A stretch of DNA of 64,000 bases from Terriglobia bacterium. Its GTDB lineage: Bacteria; Acidobacteriota; Terriglobia; Terriglobales; Acidobacteriaceae. The stretch's first letter is position 1, and the number at the start of each line of letters is the position of its first letter. The DNA is taken from NCBI GenBank assembly GCA_020073165.1, contig JAIQFP010000008.1:124001-188000 (forward strand), given 5' to 3'. The position numbers and the translations under genes are program-made. Positions 35,496 to 45,360 of this stretch are shown piece after piece. The notes beneath the pieces are model-generated. The model was given only the letters and a program-made list of their open reading frames with translations. It ran no database searches and was not told the DNA's origin.

Positions 35496-37021
35496 CGGAA
35501 GGCTTCGGACACAGTGAACGCATGGGCCTGGTGCGGCCCCAGCCTTACGTATAACCCTTCGCGCGCAACGGTTACCCGATCCCATCCGTAGCTCTGGTCA
35601 TCCAATTCGTCTCGGTAAACGCACTTCGGCAGTTCCCCCGTCGGCTCCGCCTGTTGCACCCGGCCCTGGGCTACCCGCCCCCCCAGGTTGATCACGATAA
35701 GTTTGCAACCGTTGCCCAGTCGCCATCGGTACGCCAGCAGGTCCTCGAAGCTGTCATCGCCCGAAGAGCGCACCTCCAGCAGCTTCCACTCTCCCGCATG
35801 GAAGGCGTCTGCCGACGAAATCCGGAGCACCCTCTCATAGACCTTGCGCAGGGCTTGGTCGGCAGGCTCCTCGGCCGCGCGCGCCAGCGGCATGGGCACA
35901 TGAATCTTCGCACCTTCGAATTGCCCGTGATGGAAGAAGTGCATCCCCGGCAAGGTCGAAACCAAAACTGCAAGCGAGGCAATGCGCTCCCGGGGAAAGA
36001 CCGCGGAGCAGCGCGGCTCGTCATGGTTCTCCAAAAAGCGAACCAGTTTGTTCTGATAGCCCATCTCGGCGCACAGATGCCCTCGCACCTCTGCCGGAGT
36101 GCCCCCGCTTAGCCGGTCGTACAGCCGCTTGTCGTACGTGAACTGAAATCCCAGTTGCTGCATCTTCCACTCCAGGTCCCAGTACACTTCCGCCATCCAA
36201 GTCAATCCCGGCACTGCTGCCACCGCATCCGTCCAGAACTCGGATTGCGGCACCGGCCACTTCTGCAGGAGATGCCCCCAGGTGCGGCTGAACACCTCAT
36301 TGGTCACCAGCATAGCCATGTCGCAGCGCACGCCGTCACAGTGCTGGGCAACGCTTTTCAAGATGCCGATGAGCGCCTGTCGGCACGCTGGGTTGAAGTG
36401 GTTGAGTTGCGCCACGTCGGTCCAGGGCGCAAAGTACGGGTCCTTGCCGCAGGCCACGAAATAGACCTCGTCGCCCCGCTCCGCCAGATAAAATGCGCCG
36501 GGATCATGGCGGAAATCGTCTTGGCTCCCCAGAATGTAATAGTCGGGATGCTGCTCCACTAAAGCGTGGTCGAAGCCGGTATGGTTGGGAACGAAATCAA
36601 GAATCAGTCCCATCCCGCGCGCCCGGAGTTTGCGGTGCACCGCGTCCAGATCGTCGACCGTCCCGATCCGCGGATCGGGACGGTAGGCCCGGATTGAATA
36701 AGGAGAGCCCACCAAGTCAGCCATCTTCCAACCTGGTAGGGTACCGTCGAACTCCGGGAAGTTGCGCGGGTCAGTGCGAAAAATGCGTCGGCCCACCTCA
36801 CTGCGCTCCCACACACCCATCAGGTAAACAAAGTCGAAGCCCAGCGCGGCGAGGCCGTCCCACTCGTCATCGGGCACCTCCGCCAGCCGCAGCCGGCGTC
36901 CGTGTTTTGCTGAAAGCCCTTCCAGCCACACCCAGGTGTTGATCTCATACAAGTGGGGATGCGCCCGGTACGACAGCTTGGGCAGCGCTGTGCCCCCACC
37001 GACTTCGCTCGCTGGCATCAT
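35492..37021 (-). CDS. Alpha-amylase family (GH13) glycoside hydrolase or transferase
   Basis: A 509-residue cytoplasmic protein (no signal) with the four conserved GH13 regions: I, LILDFVPNHTG; II, GVRCDMAML with the nucleophile Asp; III, WMAEVYWD with the acid/base Glu; IV, FLENHDEPR. All catalytic residues are present. The exact substrate (maltooligosaccharide, trehalose-type or sucrose-type) cannot be told. It diverges from a GH63-type glucosidase gene, and the two share a promoter region of about 210 bp, suggesting joint use in storage-glucan or compatible-solute turnover. Confidence 0.88.
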   Translation of the reverse strand: MMPASEVGGGTALPKLSYRAHPHLYEINTWVWLEGLSAKHGRRLRLAEVPDDEWDGLAALGFDFVYLMGVWERSEVGRRIFRTDPRNFPEFDGTLPGWKMADLVGSPYSIRAYRPDPRIGTVDDLDAVHRKLRARGMGLILDFVPNHTGFDHALVEQHPDYYILGSQDDFRHDPGAFYLAERGDEVYFVACGKDPYFAPWTDVAQLNHFNPACRQALIGILKSVAQHCDGVRCDMAMLVTNEVFSRTWGHLLQKWPVPQSEFWTDAVAAVPGLTWMAEVYWDLEWKMQQLGFQFTYDKRLYDRLSGGTPAEVRGHLCAEMGYQNKLVRFLENHDEPRCSAVFPRERIASLAVLVSTLPGMHFFHHGQFEGAKIHVPMPLARAAEEPADQALRKVYERVLRISSADAFHAGEWKLLEVRSSGDDSFEDLLAYRWRLGNGCKLIVINLGGRVAQGRVQQAEPTGELPKCVYRDELDDQSYGWDRVTVAREGLYVRLGPHQAHAFTVSEAFR

Positions 37022-37169
37022 GGCACTCTCGCTTTACGGCTCCTCAGCGGACCGGCAGAGAGTGTACTCGCAACCGGGGTTCTTCATCACCTCTTTTGTC
37101 CACTCAGGATGACCCAGTCTACTAACGCCGCAGTCAAAAACTAGCTGACCCGACCTGCGAAACTTCGGA

Positions 37170-37175
37170 TACAAT
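37170..37175 (+). promoter_or_regulatory. Possible -10 element for the GH63 gene
   Basis: TACAAT, with CTGACC at 37145-37150 as a weak -35 at 19-bp spacing. It lies about 60 bp before the TTG start at 37236. Confidence 0.3.
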
Positions 37176-37235
37176 TCCGGATTTCACGGCATTGCCAAAT
37201 TGCAGTTGCTGACGCTCTCGAGCGGAGGACATCGC

Positions 37236-39950
37236 TTGCCGAATCCCAAGACCCAGAGTGCCCGCCCCGCAACCGATGGTCCCCAGGGTGCTGGCAAGAC
37301 CGCGGAACATCAGCGACTCGCCGAACCCATCAGCGGACCGGTGCCAGCCTGGCGCAAGTGGGGGCCCTACGTCAGCGAGCGCTCCTGGGGCGGAGCCCGG
37401 GAAGACTACAGCGCCGACGGCAACGCCTGGGCCTACTTCCCGCACGACATGGCGCGCAGCCGAGCCTACCGCTGGGGAGAGGACGGCATCGCCGGCATCT
37501 GCGACCGCTACCAATTGCTGGTCTTTGCCCTCGCCCTGTGGAATGGACGCGACCCCATTCTCAAAGAACGCATGTTCGGCCTCACACCCATGGAAGGTAA
37601 CCGCGGGGAGGACGTCAAGGAGTACTGGTTCTATCTCGACAACACGCCCACCCACAGTTACATGCGGATGCTCTACAAATATCCGCAGCGGGAATATCCC
37701 TACTCCCAGCTGATCGAGGAGAACCGGCGCCGCCCCACCGGAACCGAGTATGAACTGCTCGATACCGGCATCTTCGATGACGACCGTTACTTCGATGTGC
37801 TTGTCGAATATGCCAAGGCGTCTCCTGAAGACATCTGCGTCCGCATCGAGGCCTTCAACCGCGGGCCGGAAGCCGCCGAACTCCGCCTCATGCCGCACCT
37901 GTGGTTCCGAAACACCTGGGCCTGGACCGATCCCCCCGGCCATCCGCCAATCATTCAGCGGCAGCCCGGGAGTCAGCACCTGACCCTGGTAGCCGACGAT
38001 TCCGCCGCCGACCCGCTGCACAACCTGCAGTTTCGTTACACCCTGGGTAAGCGTTATCTTTACGCCCCTAACGGCGGTGAGCCGCTGTTTACCGACAACG
38101 AAACCAACGGCACCCGCGCGTTCGGTCCTCACGCGATCAGCCGTTCCCCGTTCGTTAAGGATGCCTTTCATCGTTACATCATCCACGGCGAGGACTGCGT
38201 CAATCCGGCCCATATAGGCACGAAGGCTTGTATTCATTACAAGTACAAGGTGCCGGCCGGCGGCTCGATAAAGCTTGGCCTGCGTTTGACCCCGGAAGAG
38301 ACCTCCGCTCCGCTTCAGGAAGTGGATAAAATCATCCAACAGCGTAGGGAGGAAGCCGACGAGTTTTACGCAGCCATCCATCCTGCCAAAGCGTCGGAAG
38401 AAGAAAAACTAATCCAGCGGCGCGCCTTCTCCGGCATGTTGTGGAGCAAACAGATCTACCTGTTCGACGTCAACCGCTGGCTGGACGGAGACAATCCCCG
38501 CTTTCCTCCGCCCGAATCACACAAGAAAATTCGCAACGTCCATTGGCGGCACCTGAATTCCATGCGCGTGCTGTCCATGCCCGACAAGTGGGAGTTCCCC
38601 TGGTTTGCCGCCTGGGACCTGGCTTTCCAATGCACCACCCTCTCCCTGGTAGACCCGGAGTTTGCCAAGGAGAATCTCTGGGTGCTGCTGTTCGAGCAAT
38701 TCCAGCATCCCAACGGACAGATTCCCGCCTACGAATGGGAGTTCTCCGACCTGAATCCGCCGGTCCACGCCTGGTCGGTCTGGCGCGTCTACCAGAACGA
38801 CAAGTTTCGTACCGGCAAGGGCGATCTGCTCTTCCTGGAAAAGTGCCTGCACAAGATGCTGATGAACTTCGCCTGGTGGGTCAACCGCGTGGACAGCCAG
38901 GGCAATAACGTCTTCGAGGGCGGATTCCTCGGGCTGGACAACATCACCGTTGTGGACCGAAGCGAGAAGCTGCCCGGCGACGCCCTCCTGGAGCAGTCCG
39001 ACGCCACCGGTTGGATGGGCTTCTTCTGTCTCTATCTCATGCGCGCGGCGCTGGAGTTGGCCACGCTCAATCCGGCTTACGAGATCCTGGCCACCAAGTT
39101 TTTCCAGCACTTCGTCTACATCGGCGCCGCCATGAAGAAAATGGGGGGCCGCGATTACGAGTTGTGGGATGAGAAGGACGGTTTCTTCTACGATGTGTTG
39201 CGTTATCCCAACGGCGAGTTCCACAAGTTCCGCTTGCGCTCCATGGTCGGCCTGATTCCGCTCTACGCCGTTGAGGTCATGGAACGGGAAGATCTTGACC
39301 CGCATCCGGAATTTCTCGCCAACGTTGAATGGTTCATCAAGAACCGTCACGAACTGGTGGGAAATACCTGCTATTCCGTGGACGGCCAGCGCTACGTGCT
39401 TTCCATCGCCGATCCCAACCAGTTCGCCCGCATCCTGGGGCATCTGTGGGATCCCGAAGAGTTTCTGTCGCCACACGGCATTCGCAGTCTCTCCCGGTAC
39501 CACGCCCAGCACCCGTACTGTTATGGCAACAGTTGTGTGGGATACGAGCCCGGCGAGTCCGACGTGAAAATCAAGGGAGGCAATTCCAACTGGCGCGGTC
39601 CGGTGTGGTTCCCCACCTCCTACCTGCTCATCCGTTCCCTGTTGAAGTTCGGCCGCGCGCTGGGCCCGCAATTCGCGGTGCGGACGGCCGGCAGCAACGG
39701 CGAACCCATCAGCCCAGTCACCATGGCATCTGAAATCGCCGACCGTATGATCGGCATCTTCCGCCGTGACGAAAACGGCCACCGCCCCTGCTTCGGCCCC
39801 TATCGCAAGTTCCAGGAGGACCCCTACTGGCGGGATTGCTTGCTGTTCAACGAGTACTATCACGGAGACACCGGCCAAGGCCTCGGGGCCAGCCATCAGA
39901 CCGGCTGGAGCGGCTTGGTCGCCAACCTGATTGCGGAGTGGCGCCGCTGA
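37236..39950 (+). CDS. GH63-family glucosidase-like protein
   Basis: A 904-residue protein. The TTG at 37236 is the preferred start because GGAGG (37224-37228) is seven bases upstream; an earlier TTG at 37200 lacks such a site. No signal peptide. [43 protein letters not shown] near the N-terminus, [10 protein letters not shown] in the middle and [21 protein letters not shown] toward the C-terminus fit the bacterial GH63 (alpha,alpha)6-barrel group, which includes mannosylglycerate/glucosylglycerate hydrolases and uncharacterised glucosidases. Substrate is unknown; a compatible solute is one possibility given the potassium channel that follows with overlapping stop/start. Confidence 0.85.
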   Translation: MPNPKTQSARPATDGPQGAGKTAEHQRLAEPISGPVPAWRKWGPYVSERSWGGAREDYSADGNAWAYFPHDMARSRAYRWGEDGIAGICDRYQLLVFALALWNGRDPILKERMFGLTPMEGNRGEDVKEYWFYLDNTPTHSYMRMLYKYPQREYPYSQLIEENRRRPTGTEYELLDTGIFDDDRYFDVLVEYAKASPEDICVRIEAFNRGPEAAELRLMPHLWFRNTWAWTDPPGHPPIIQRQPGSQHLTLVADDSAADPLHNLQFRYTLGKRYLYAPNGGEPLFTDNETNGTRAFGPHAISRSPFVKDAFHRYIIHGEDCVNPAHIGTKACIHYKYKVPAGGSIKLGLRLTPEETSAPLQEVDKIIQQRREEADEFYAAIHPAKASEEEKLIQRRAFSGMLWSKQIYLFDVNRWLDGDNPRFPPPESHKKIRNVHWRHLNSMRVLSMPDKWEFPWFAAWDLAFQCTTLSLVDPEFAKENLWVLLFEQFQHPNGQIPAYEWEFSDLNPPVHAWSVWRVYQNDKFRTGKGDLLFLEKCLHKMLMNFAWWVNRVDSQGNNVFEGGFLGLDNITVVDRSEKLPGDALLEQSDATGWMGFFCLYLMRAALELATLNPAYEILATKFFQHFVYIGAAMKKMGGRDYELWDEKDGFFYDVLRYPNGEFHKFRLRSMVGLIPLYAVEVMEREDLDPHPEFLANVEWFIKNRHELVGNTCYSVDGQRYVLSIADPNQFARILGHLWDPEEFLSPHGIRSLSRYHAQHPYCYGNSCVGYEPGESDVKIKGGNSNWRGPVWFPTSYLLIRSLLKFGRALGPQFAVRTAGSNGEPISPVTMASEIADRMIGIFRRDENGHRPCFGPYRKFQEDPYWRDCLLFNEYYHGDTGQGLGASHQTGWSGLVANLIAEWRR

Positions 39951-41002
39951 TGCTTCGCAAACGCCTCATCAAGGCTGGGATCATGCTGCTCAGCCTCATT
40001 GTCATCAGCTCCGCGGGCTATCGCCTGCTGGGCGGCTCCTCTGTCGGCTTTTTGCAGGCGCTTTATATGGCGGTGATCACTGTGGCCGGCGTGGGCTACG
40101 GCGAAATCGTCGAGACCGCAGCCAATCCCGCGCTCCGCATCTTCAATATTTTTGTCGTCCTGTTCGGCGTTGCGGTCACGGTCTATGTTTTCTCGGTGGT
40201 GGCGGCGTTCATCGTGGAGGTCGAGGCCACCAATCCCTTCTGGAGACGCAGAATGCAGAACAAGATCAACGAACTCAAGGGACATTACATCGTCTGCGGC
40301 CTGGGAGACACCGGCCGGCACGCCGTGGAAGAACTTCACAAGACCGGCACCCCATGCGTGGCGGTCGAAGCCAGCGAAGAAAACATCAAGAAGTGGAAGG
40401 AACTCCACCCCGATATCTTCGGCGACATGCTCTATGTCATCGGCGACGCTACCGAGGAGGAAATCCTGGAGAAGGCCGGCATCGAGCGTGCCAGGGGACT
40501 GATCACGGTGCTGCCTCACGATAAAGACAATCTGGTAGTAACCGTGGTGGCACGGCAGAGGTTTCCCGGCATGCGGATTGTCGCTCGCTCTGCCGAGCAA
40601 AAATTTTCCGACCGGATGCTGCGCGCCGGAGCCAATGCCACGGTCTCTCCCAGCCGCATCGGAGGATTGAGAATGGCCAGCGAGGCCATCCGCCCCGATG
40701 TAGTCGGCTTCCTCGACCTCATGTTGAAGGAACAGTCGCAGACCCTGCGAGTAGAAGAGGTTGAAATCCAGGAGGCCTCGCGCTGGGTGGGCAAGACCCT
40801 GGGCGACCTCAATATCCACCGGCAATACAACCTGCTGGTGCTGGCGGTGAAGCAGGCCGCTGGAACCAGCTCGAAGAAGCTATGGGTCAATCCCCCGGAG
40901 AGCCTGACCGTGCAGGGCGACACCGCGATCATTGTGCTGGGCGACCTGAACGACATCCGGCAGGCCCGTCATGATGCCCGGCCGGCACTGATCGCCACCT
41001 AG
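39950..41002 (+). CDS. Two-TM potassium channel with RCK (TrkA-N) domain
   Basis: A 350-residue protein starting at ATG 39950, sharing a base with the GH63 stop (TGATG), hence translationally coupled. Residues about 8-27 and 62-85 are membrane spans around a pore segment with the filter VAGVGYGE. From about 105, GHYIVCGLGDTGRHAVEEL is the Rossmann NAD-binding core of a TrkA-N domain, followed by a TrkA-C-like part (about 265-345). It should form a tetrameric ligand-gated K+ channel. Pairing with a glucosidase suggests osmotic adaptation (inference). Confidence 0.88.
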   Translation: MLRKRLIKAGIMLLSLIVISSAGYRLLGGSSVGFLQALYMAVITVAGVGYGEIVETAANPALRIFNIFVVLFGVAVTVYVFSVVAAFIVEVEATNPFWRRRMQNKINELKGHYIVCGLGDTGRHAVEELHKTGTPCVAVEASEENIKKWKELHPDIFGDMLYVIGDATEEEILEKAGIERARGLITVLPHDKDNLVVTVVARQRFPGMRIVARSAEQKFSDRMLRAGANATVSPSRIGGLRMASEAIRPDVVGFLDLMLKEQSQTLRVEEVEIQEASRWVGKTLGDLNIHRQYNLLVLAVKQAAGTSSKKLWVNPPESLTVQGDTAIIVLGDLNDIRQARHDARPALIAT

Positions 41003-41024
41003 CAGGCGCGCCAAATGGTGGCGC

Positions 41025-43373
41025 CTACTTCGACTTCATCACATACACCCCATCCCAATCCGACTCTGGCGCATTCTCCAGAAACTCCAGCGCGCGCTGC
41101 AGGAAGATCTGCGTGGGGCCGTCTTCCGGATAGTCCGACAGCAGTTCTCCGAACCTTCCCGCCGCCTCCAGCCAGTTCTGGCTGCGATACGCGGCCATGC
41201 CGTGTTCAAAGCGCTCCAATAGCGCGTCGAACTTCGGCCGGTCTTCCGCCGCACCCATGATTTCGTAAACGTTCACCGGTTGCAGCTTGCCCTTGACGCG
41301 GATCTTGTCCAGATCACGGCAGACGAAGTGTTCAGCTACCACTCGATAAGTCGTCTCGCTGATCACGATGCGGGTGCGGAACTGCTTGGTCATCCCTTCC
41401 AGCCGCGACGCGAGGTTCACGTTGTCGCCCATTACTGTCCACGACAGGCGCTTGACCGAGCCCATGGTTCCGACGTTCACCGGCCCAGTGTTGATACCAA
41501 GCCCAATGGCAATCTGCTTTCGTCCTTCGGCGGCAAATTTGACGTTGAGCTTATCGAGCGCCTGGAGCATCTCCACCGCGCAGCGGCAGGCGCGTAGCGC
41601 GTGGTCCTCCTGCGGGTAGGGCGATCCCCAGAACGCCATGATGGCGTCACCAATGTACTTGTCGAGCGTGCCCAGGTTGCGGAACAGCACATCCGTCATC
41701 TCTCCCAGGTATTGGTTCAGCAGTTGCACCAGTTCGTCCGGCGTCATGCCCTCCGACAGGGTGGTAAAGTCACGGATGTCGGAGAACATGACGGTGAGTT
41801 CCTTGCTCTCGCCGCCCGGGCGAATGTATTTCTGCGGGTCTTTTTCGATCAGCGTGATCACGCCCGGTGGCAGGTACTGCGAGAAGGTCTTGCGGATCAT
41901 CCGCTTGTCGCGCTCTTCGAAGATCATCCGGAAGGTGGTGATGGCGGCATAGTTGGCCACCAGCGTCCCGGCGGGGATTACAAAACCCAGCCAGCGCCCT
42001 GAGTTGACGAAACTGAAATACAGGTATCCCGAGAAGCCGGCCAAGGCCACCAGCAGCGAGACGGTGGCATAAAACGGCCGGGTGCGGCTGAACCAGAATC
42101 CGAAACCCAGCCCGAACAGCAGGATGAAGCCCAGGTCGGTCATCTCCTCCTTGGATCCCCGCACCAGGAAGCCCCGCCTCTTTTCGCCGCTGTGCAGCAG
42201 GTTGTCAATGATGTTGGCGTGGATCTCGACCCCCATGTAGACGCTATCACTCTTCTGGTAGGGAGTATTCCGGATGTCGCCGATCGCCTTGGCCGTAGCT
42301 CCCACCAGAACAATCTTGTCTTTGAAGGTCTGCGGCGGAACGGCTCCCGTCATCACGTCCCACATGGAATAGTGCGGATAAGTCCCATAAGGGCCGGTGT
42401 AGTTGATGAGCGCGGTGGCGTCCGGCGAAGGACGCAGGGTGTGGCGGCCGAACTGGATGCGTTCCAGGCCGTCGGCGGCGATGTAGGCGGCAATCTCCTG
42501 GTCGGGAATGCTTTCGTATTCACGCAGCACCTGTAAGGCGAGAGAAGGAAAGTAATCCTGGTCCTGATAGCGAATCATGAGCAAGGCATGACGCAGGGTG
42601 CCGTCGGAGTCGGGATTGATGTCAATGAACCCGTACGACGCCGCGGCTTCCGCCAACTTGGCGATGTTAGCTTCGACGCCGTGGGCCACCACGCCGCCTT
42701 TCTGTGCCCAGACTTCTCCCAGGTCAAACTTCTGGCCATCTTTGGAGTAGACGGGAAAAACCTGCGGAAACGATTTGGCCCAGGCAATGTTGAAGTACTC
42801 TTCGGCTAGCCTGGGATCGCCGGCGCGCGCCAGGAACAGGTGTCCCAGCACGACATGGCCCGCCTGCTTGAGTGAAGCCGCGAACATCGCATCTTCATCG
42901 CTGGCGGCGGCAACCTCCTTGATCTTGTGAATGACCTCGGGCGACGCGGACGGCCCCACTTCGTTCTGCAACTTCTCCAGTGCATCGAGCGTGGGCTGGC
43001 TCTCCGGCGTGGGGAAGGTGGCATCGAAGGCGATCACGCGGGCGCCTCCCGCGCTCAACTGCTTCACCAGCGTGACATAGGAACTACGGGGCAGGGGGAA
43101 CGCACGAATTTTCTGCAGCGTCTGCTCATCGATGCCGACAATGACGATGCGGGGATCCTGCGGCCGTGCCCCCCGCACCACGAAGCGCGCGTCCAGCGAG
43201 CGCAGTTCCACGTTTTGCAGAAAGAGAAAGCCCGCGATGGGGCTGCCCAGAAGCCCGGCAAAGTCAAACAGGAGCAGGGCCGCGAAGGTAACCAGGACGG
43301 CGATGATCAGGTCGATCTGCCGGATGGAGATCCGGCTCAGCCGTCCCCACCAGCGCTGCATCAGAGAGGTCAT
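41025..43373 (-). CDS. CHASE2-domain adenylate/guanylate cyclase
   Basis: A 782-residue membrane protein. A first span (LIIAVLVTFAALLLFDFAGLL) leads to a periplasmic CHASE2 sensor (about 45-390, ending YMGVEIHANIIDNLL), then three spans (about 405-485) and a class III cyclase domain (about 520-710): VMFSDIRDFTTLSEG carries the metal-binding Asp, followed by YIGDAIMAFWG and WTVMGDNVNLASRLE. A helical C-terminal tail of about 75 residues follows. The FecR-type gene lies upstream on the same strand. It would make cAMP or cGMP on periplasmic signals, and the cNMP-domain Fe-S protein at 29.9-32.1 kb is a possible target (inference). Confidence 0.9.
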   Translation of the reverse strand: MTSLMQRWWGRLSRISIRQIDLIIAVLVTFAALLLFDFAGLLGSPIAGFLFLQNVELRSLDARFVVRGARPQDPRIVIVGIDEQTLQKIRAFPLPRSSYVTLVKQLSAGGARVIAFDATFPTPESQPTLDALEKLQNEVGPSASPEVIHKIKEVAAASDEDAMFAASLKQAGHVVLGHLFLARAGDPRLAEEYFNIAWAKSFPQVFPVYSKDGQKFDLGEVWAQKGGVVAHGVEANIAKLAEAAASYGFIDINPDSDGTLRHALLMIRYQDQDYFPSLALQVLREYESIPDQEIAAYIAADGLERIQFGRHTLRPSPDATALINYTGPYGTYPHYSMWDVMTGAVPPQTFKDKIVLVGATAKAIGDIRNTPYQKSDSVYMGVEIHANIIDNLLHSGEKRRGFLVRGSKEEMTDLGFILLFGLGFGFWFSRTRPFYATVSLLVALAGFSGYLYFSFVNSGRWLGFVIPAGTLVANYAAITTFRMIFEERDKRMIRKTFSQYLPPGVITLIEKDPQKYIRPGGESKELTVMFSDIRDFTTLSEGMTPDELVQLLNQYLGEMTDVLFRNLGTLDKYIGDAIMAFWGSPYPQEDHALRACRCAVEMLQALDKLNVKFAAEGRKQIAIGLGINTGPVNVGTMGSVKRLSWTVMGDNVNLASRLEGMTKQFRTRIVISETTYRVVAEHFVCRDLDKIRVKGKLQPVNVYEIMGAAEDRPKFDALLERFEHGMAAYRSQNWLEAAGRFGELLSDYPEDGPTQIFLQRALEFLENAPESDWDGVYVMKSK

Positions 43374-43477
43374 GGAAACAGGCGATTGTCGACGATTATA
43401 GCGACTGATGCCATGGTCCGCGAGATCCTGTCCGCAATGCGGCGGGCCATTCCGACACTTCCGCTACATATCGGGCA

Positions 43478-44269
43478 TTATTTGCAGGCTGGATCGGTGG
43501 GCGGACACTGGCCCCGTGGTGACACCGGCGCGGGGTTTTTCTGCCTCAGTTGGGTGATCCCGATCGCCCATCCCGTGGCCGCAACTCCTAGCCCGATAAC
43601 CAGGTTGCGCACCAGATGCGTGTGCGCCACTACGGGAGCCACAACATCGGGAACATTGGTATCCGCCATGCTGGCTTGCTGCACCCCTTGTGGAGTGGAC
43701 TGCGGCTGGTATCCCGAAGGCGGAGCTTCGCTGGTGATCTCCACCATCTGCCCTGCATTCAGCGTGACTGCGGCCGCAGCTCCGGCCAGGGACGTCACCG
43801 TCACCACACCGCTGTAGCAAATCACCGTCGTGCGGTTCCCTTGAAATCCCACATAGAAGTCGGTGCCCACCACGCCGATCACCGCGTTGGGCGTCTTCAC
43901 CTCGTACTTCCCGTTGGGCTGCGTGATCTTGACGACGCGGCTGCGCAGCTTGCCGTAATTCATCTCCAATGAAGTCTGCTGCGAAGCGGCGTCGTGCTGC
44001 ACCACGCGCAGTTGACTGTCCGAACCCACGCTCAAGATGGAGCCATCGGTCAGCCCCGCCCGCAGGCGGCCGGTGTGTGCTGTTTGCAGCAGGTCGTTCC
44101 ATTGTAGGTCGTCTTTGGCCTTGGCCGGCTGCGCATTGCGGGTCGCCGCCGGAATCAACGCGTTGATTTGGCCGGCGTGCTGCCCGGCATCCGGCGGAGC
44201 GCCGATCACCGGCAGAGCAGAAACCACCAGGCAGAGTACGACCGCGAGAACACGCTTGAGCGAAGTCAC
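43478..44269 (-). CDS. FecR-domain secreted protein
   Basis: A 263-residue protein from GTG 44269 (GGAGG nine bases upstream). A signal peptide (VLAVVLCLVVSALPVIG) is followed by a FecR domain: TGRLRAGLTDGSILSVGSDSQLRV, then YEVKTPNAVIGVVGTDFYVGFQGNRTTVICYSGVVTV. A hydrophobic segment (NLVIGLGVAATGWAIGI) lies near the C-terminus. FecR proteins next to CHASE2 cyclases or kinases are a recurring pair; the FecR part may act as periplasmic ligand or modulator of CHASE2. 104 bp lie between the two genes. Confidence 0.83.
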   Translation of the reverse strand: MTSLKRVLAVVLCLVVSALPVIGAPPDAGQHAGQINALIPAATRNAQPAKAKDDLQWNDLLQTAHTGRLRAGLTDGSILSVGSDSQLRVVQHDAASQQTSLEMNYGKLRSRVVKITQPNGKYEVKTPNAVIGVVGTDFYVGFQGNRTTVICYSGVVTVTSLAGAAAAVTLNAGQMVEITSEAPPSGYQPQSTPQGVQQASMADTNVPDVVAPVVAHTHLVRNLVIGLGVAATGWAIGITQLRQKNPAPVSPRGQCPPTDPACK

Positions 44270-44362
44270 CTGAAAACCTCCCCACCCTCGATTGCAATTA
44301 GTTGGTGTTTCAGGAATTCTGACAGACGTAGCGGGGATGTCAACCTCTTAGGAACCTTAACA

Positions 44363-44378
44363 GTGACGAGTGGGTCAC
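44363..44378. promoter_or_regulatory. Inverted repeat GTGAC-N6-GTCAC
   Basis: Perfect 5-bp arms, 94 bp upstream of the FecR start. It resembles, but is not identical in spacing to, the GTGA-N6-TCAC sites near 6.3 kb (here the inner spacing from GTGA to TCAC is eight). Possible operator. Confidence 0.3.
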
Positions 44379-44456
44379 ACCAGGGGACTAGCACTGCGGT
44401 CATCAGCGGCGGCTTCTAGGCGTAATGTGAGGATGTTTTCGGTACAGTCGCTCGTG

Positions 44457-45347
44457 CTATGGCGTCCGCTCCACCAGCGATTCCTTGGGACCGTGCGATG
44501 AGACGGCTCCTTCCAGAGGATGCACCTTTCCCCCATGGAAGAAGAATAGATGAATGAAGAACATCACCACCAACACCGCCCCAAACGTGCACACGATGGT
44601 TGCGCCGGTCGGCAGATCCAGCAGCACGGAAAAGTACACCCCCAGCGCCGACACCAGAGTACCCATCGTCCAGCCGATCGCCAGCCGCCGCCCCACCCGA
44701 TCGGCGAACAGCATGGCTCCTACAGAAGGTACGATCAGATAGCAGAACACCAACAGCACGCCCGCAATCGCTACCGACGAAGTCACCACGAAGCCGAACG
44801 AAGCGTAAAACAGGAAGTCCCAGAAACGAATGCTCATGCCCTGGGCCTCCGCCGCGGCAGGGTCGGTAGAGATGAGCAGGAACCTGCGGCGGAAGATGTA
44901 ATGGAACAAACCGATGGCGCCGTAAAGAATGGCGGTCTTGATGACCTCATGTCGATCCACTGCCAGGATGTTGCCGACCAGCATGTCCTTAAGATGTTCG
45001 GTCTCGCCCGTGGCCTTGCTCATGGCCAGGATCGCGGTTGCCGAGGCTACGGCGTAAGCGATCCCGATGAACGCCTCCTGCGGAATGTGGCCGCGCCGCG
45101 TACGCGCGAAAGCAAAGATGCCCGCGCCGACGAAAGTAAAGCCCAGGCTGAGCCAATACGCGCCCCCGCCGTGCGGACTCATGCCGACCAGGATGGCGAT
45201 GGTCGCCCCTAACGCCGCTATCTGCGCCAGCGCCAGGTCCACGAAAATCACACCTCGTTCCACCACGTGCACGCCCAGATAGGCGTGAATGCCCGTCAGA
45301 ATCAGGCTGGCTATGAATGGCCACAACAAAAACGGAAGAATCTCCAT
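44457..45347 (-). CDS. Zinc/manganese-type ABC transporter permease
   Basis: A 296-residue membrane protein of the ZnuB/MntB (ABC-3) family with about eight hydrophobic spans. PFLLWPFIASLILTGIHAYLGVHVVERGVIFVDLALAQIAALG is the family N-terminus, and the later SVAIAGVLLVFCYLIVPSVGAML and VFCYLIVP segments are also conserved. It follows the substrate-binding gene by 13 bp. A His-rich tail suits a metal transporter. Metal identity (Zn2+, Mn2+ or Fe2+) is not certain. No ABC ATPase gene is found next to it. Confidence 0.88.
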   Translation of the reverse strand: MEILPFLLWPFIASLILTGIHAYLGVHVVERGVIFVDLALAQIAALGATIAILVGMSPHGGGAYWLSLGFTFVGAGIFAFARTRRGHIPQEAFIGIAYAVASATAILAMSKATGETEHLKDMLVGNILAVDRHEVIKTAILYGAIGLFHYIFRRRFLLISTDPAAAEAQGMSIRFWDFLFYASFGFVVTSSVAIAGVLLVFCYLIVPSVGAMLFADRVGRRLAIGWTMGTLVSALGVYFSVLLDLPTGATIVCTFGAVLVVMFFIHLFFFHGGKVHPLEGAVSSHGPKESLVERTP

Positions 45348-45360
45348 GTCGCTCCTTTGC

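Noticed and set aside
37134-38381. Minus-strand open frame of 415 residues within the GH63 gene
   Set aside because: Antisense shadow of a well-supported gene; no recognisable domain.
38517-39896. Minus-strand open frame of 459 residues within the GH63 gene
   Set aside because: Same reason: the plus strand carries conserved GH63 segments throughout.
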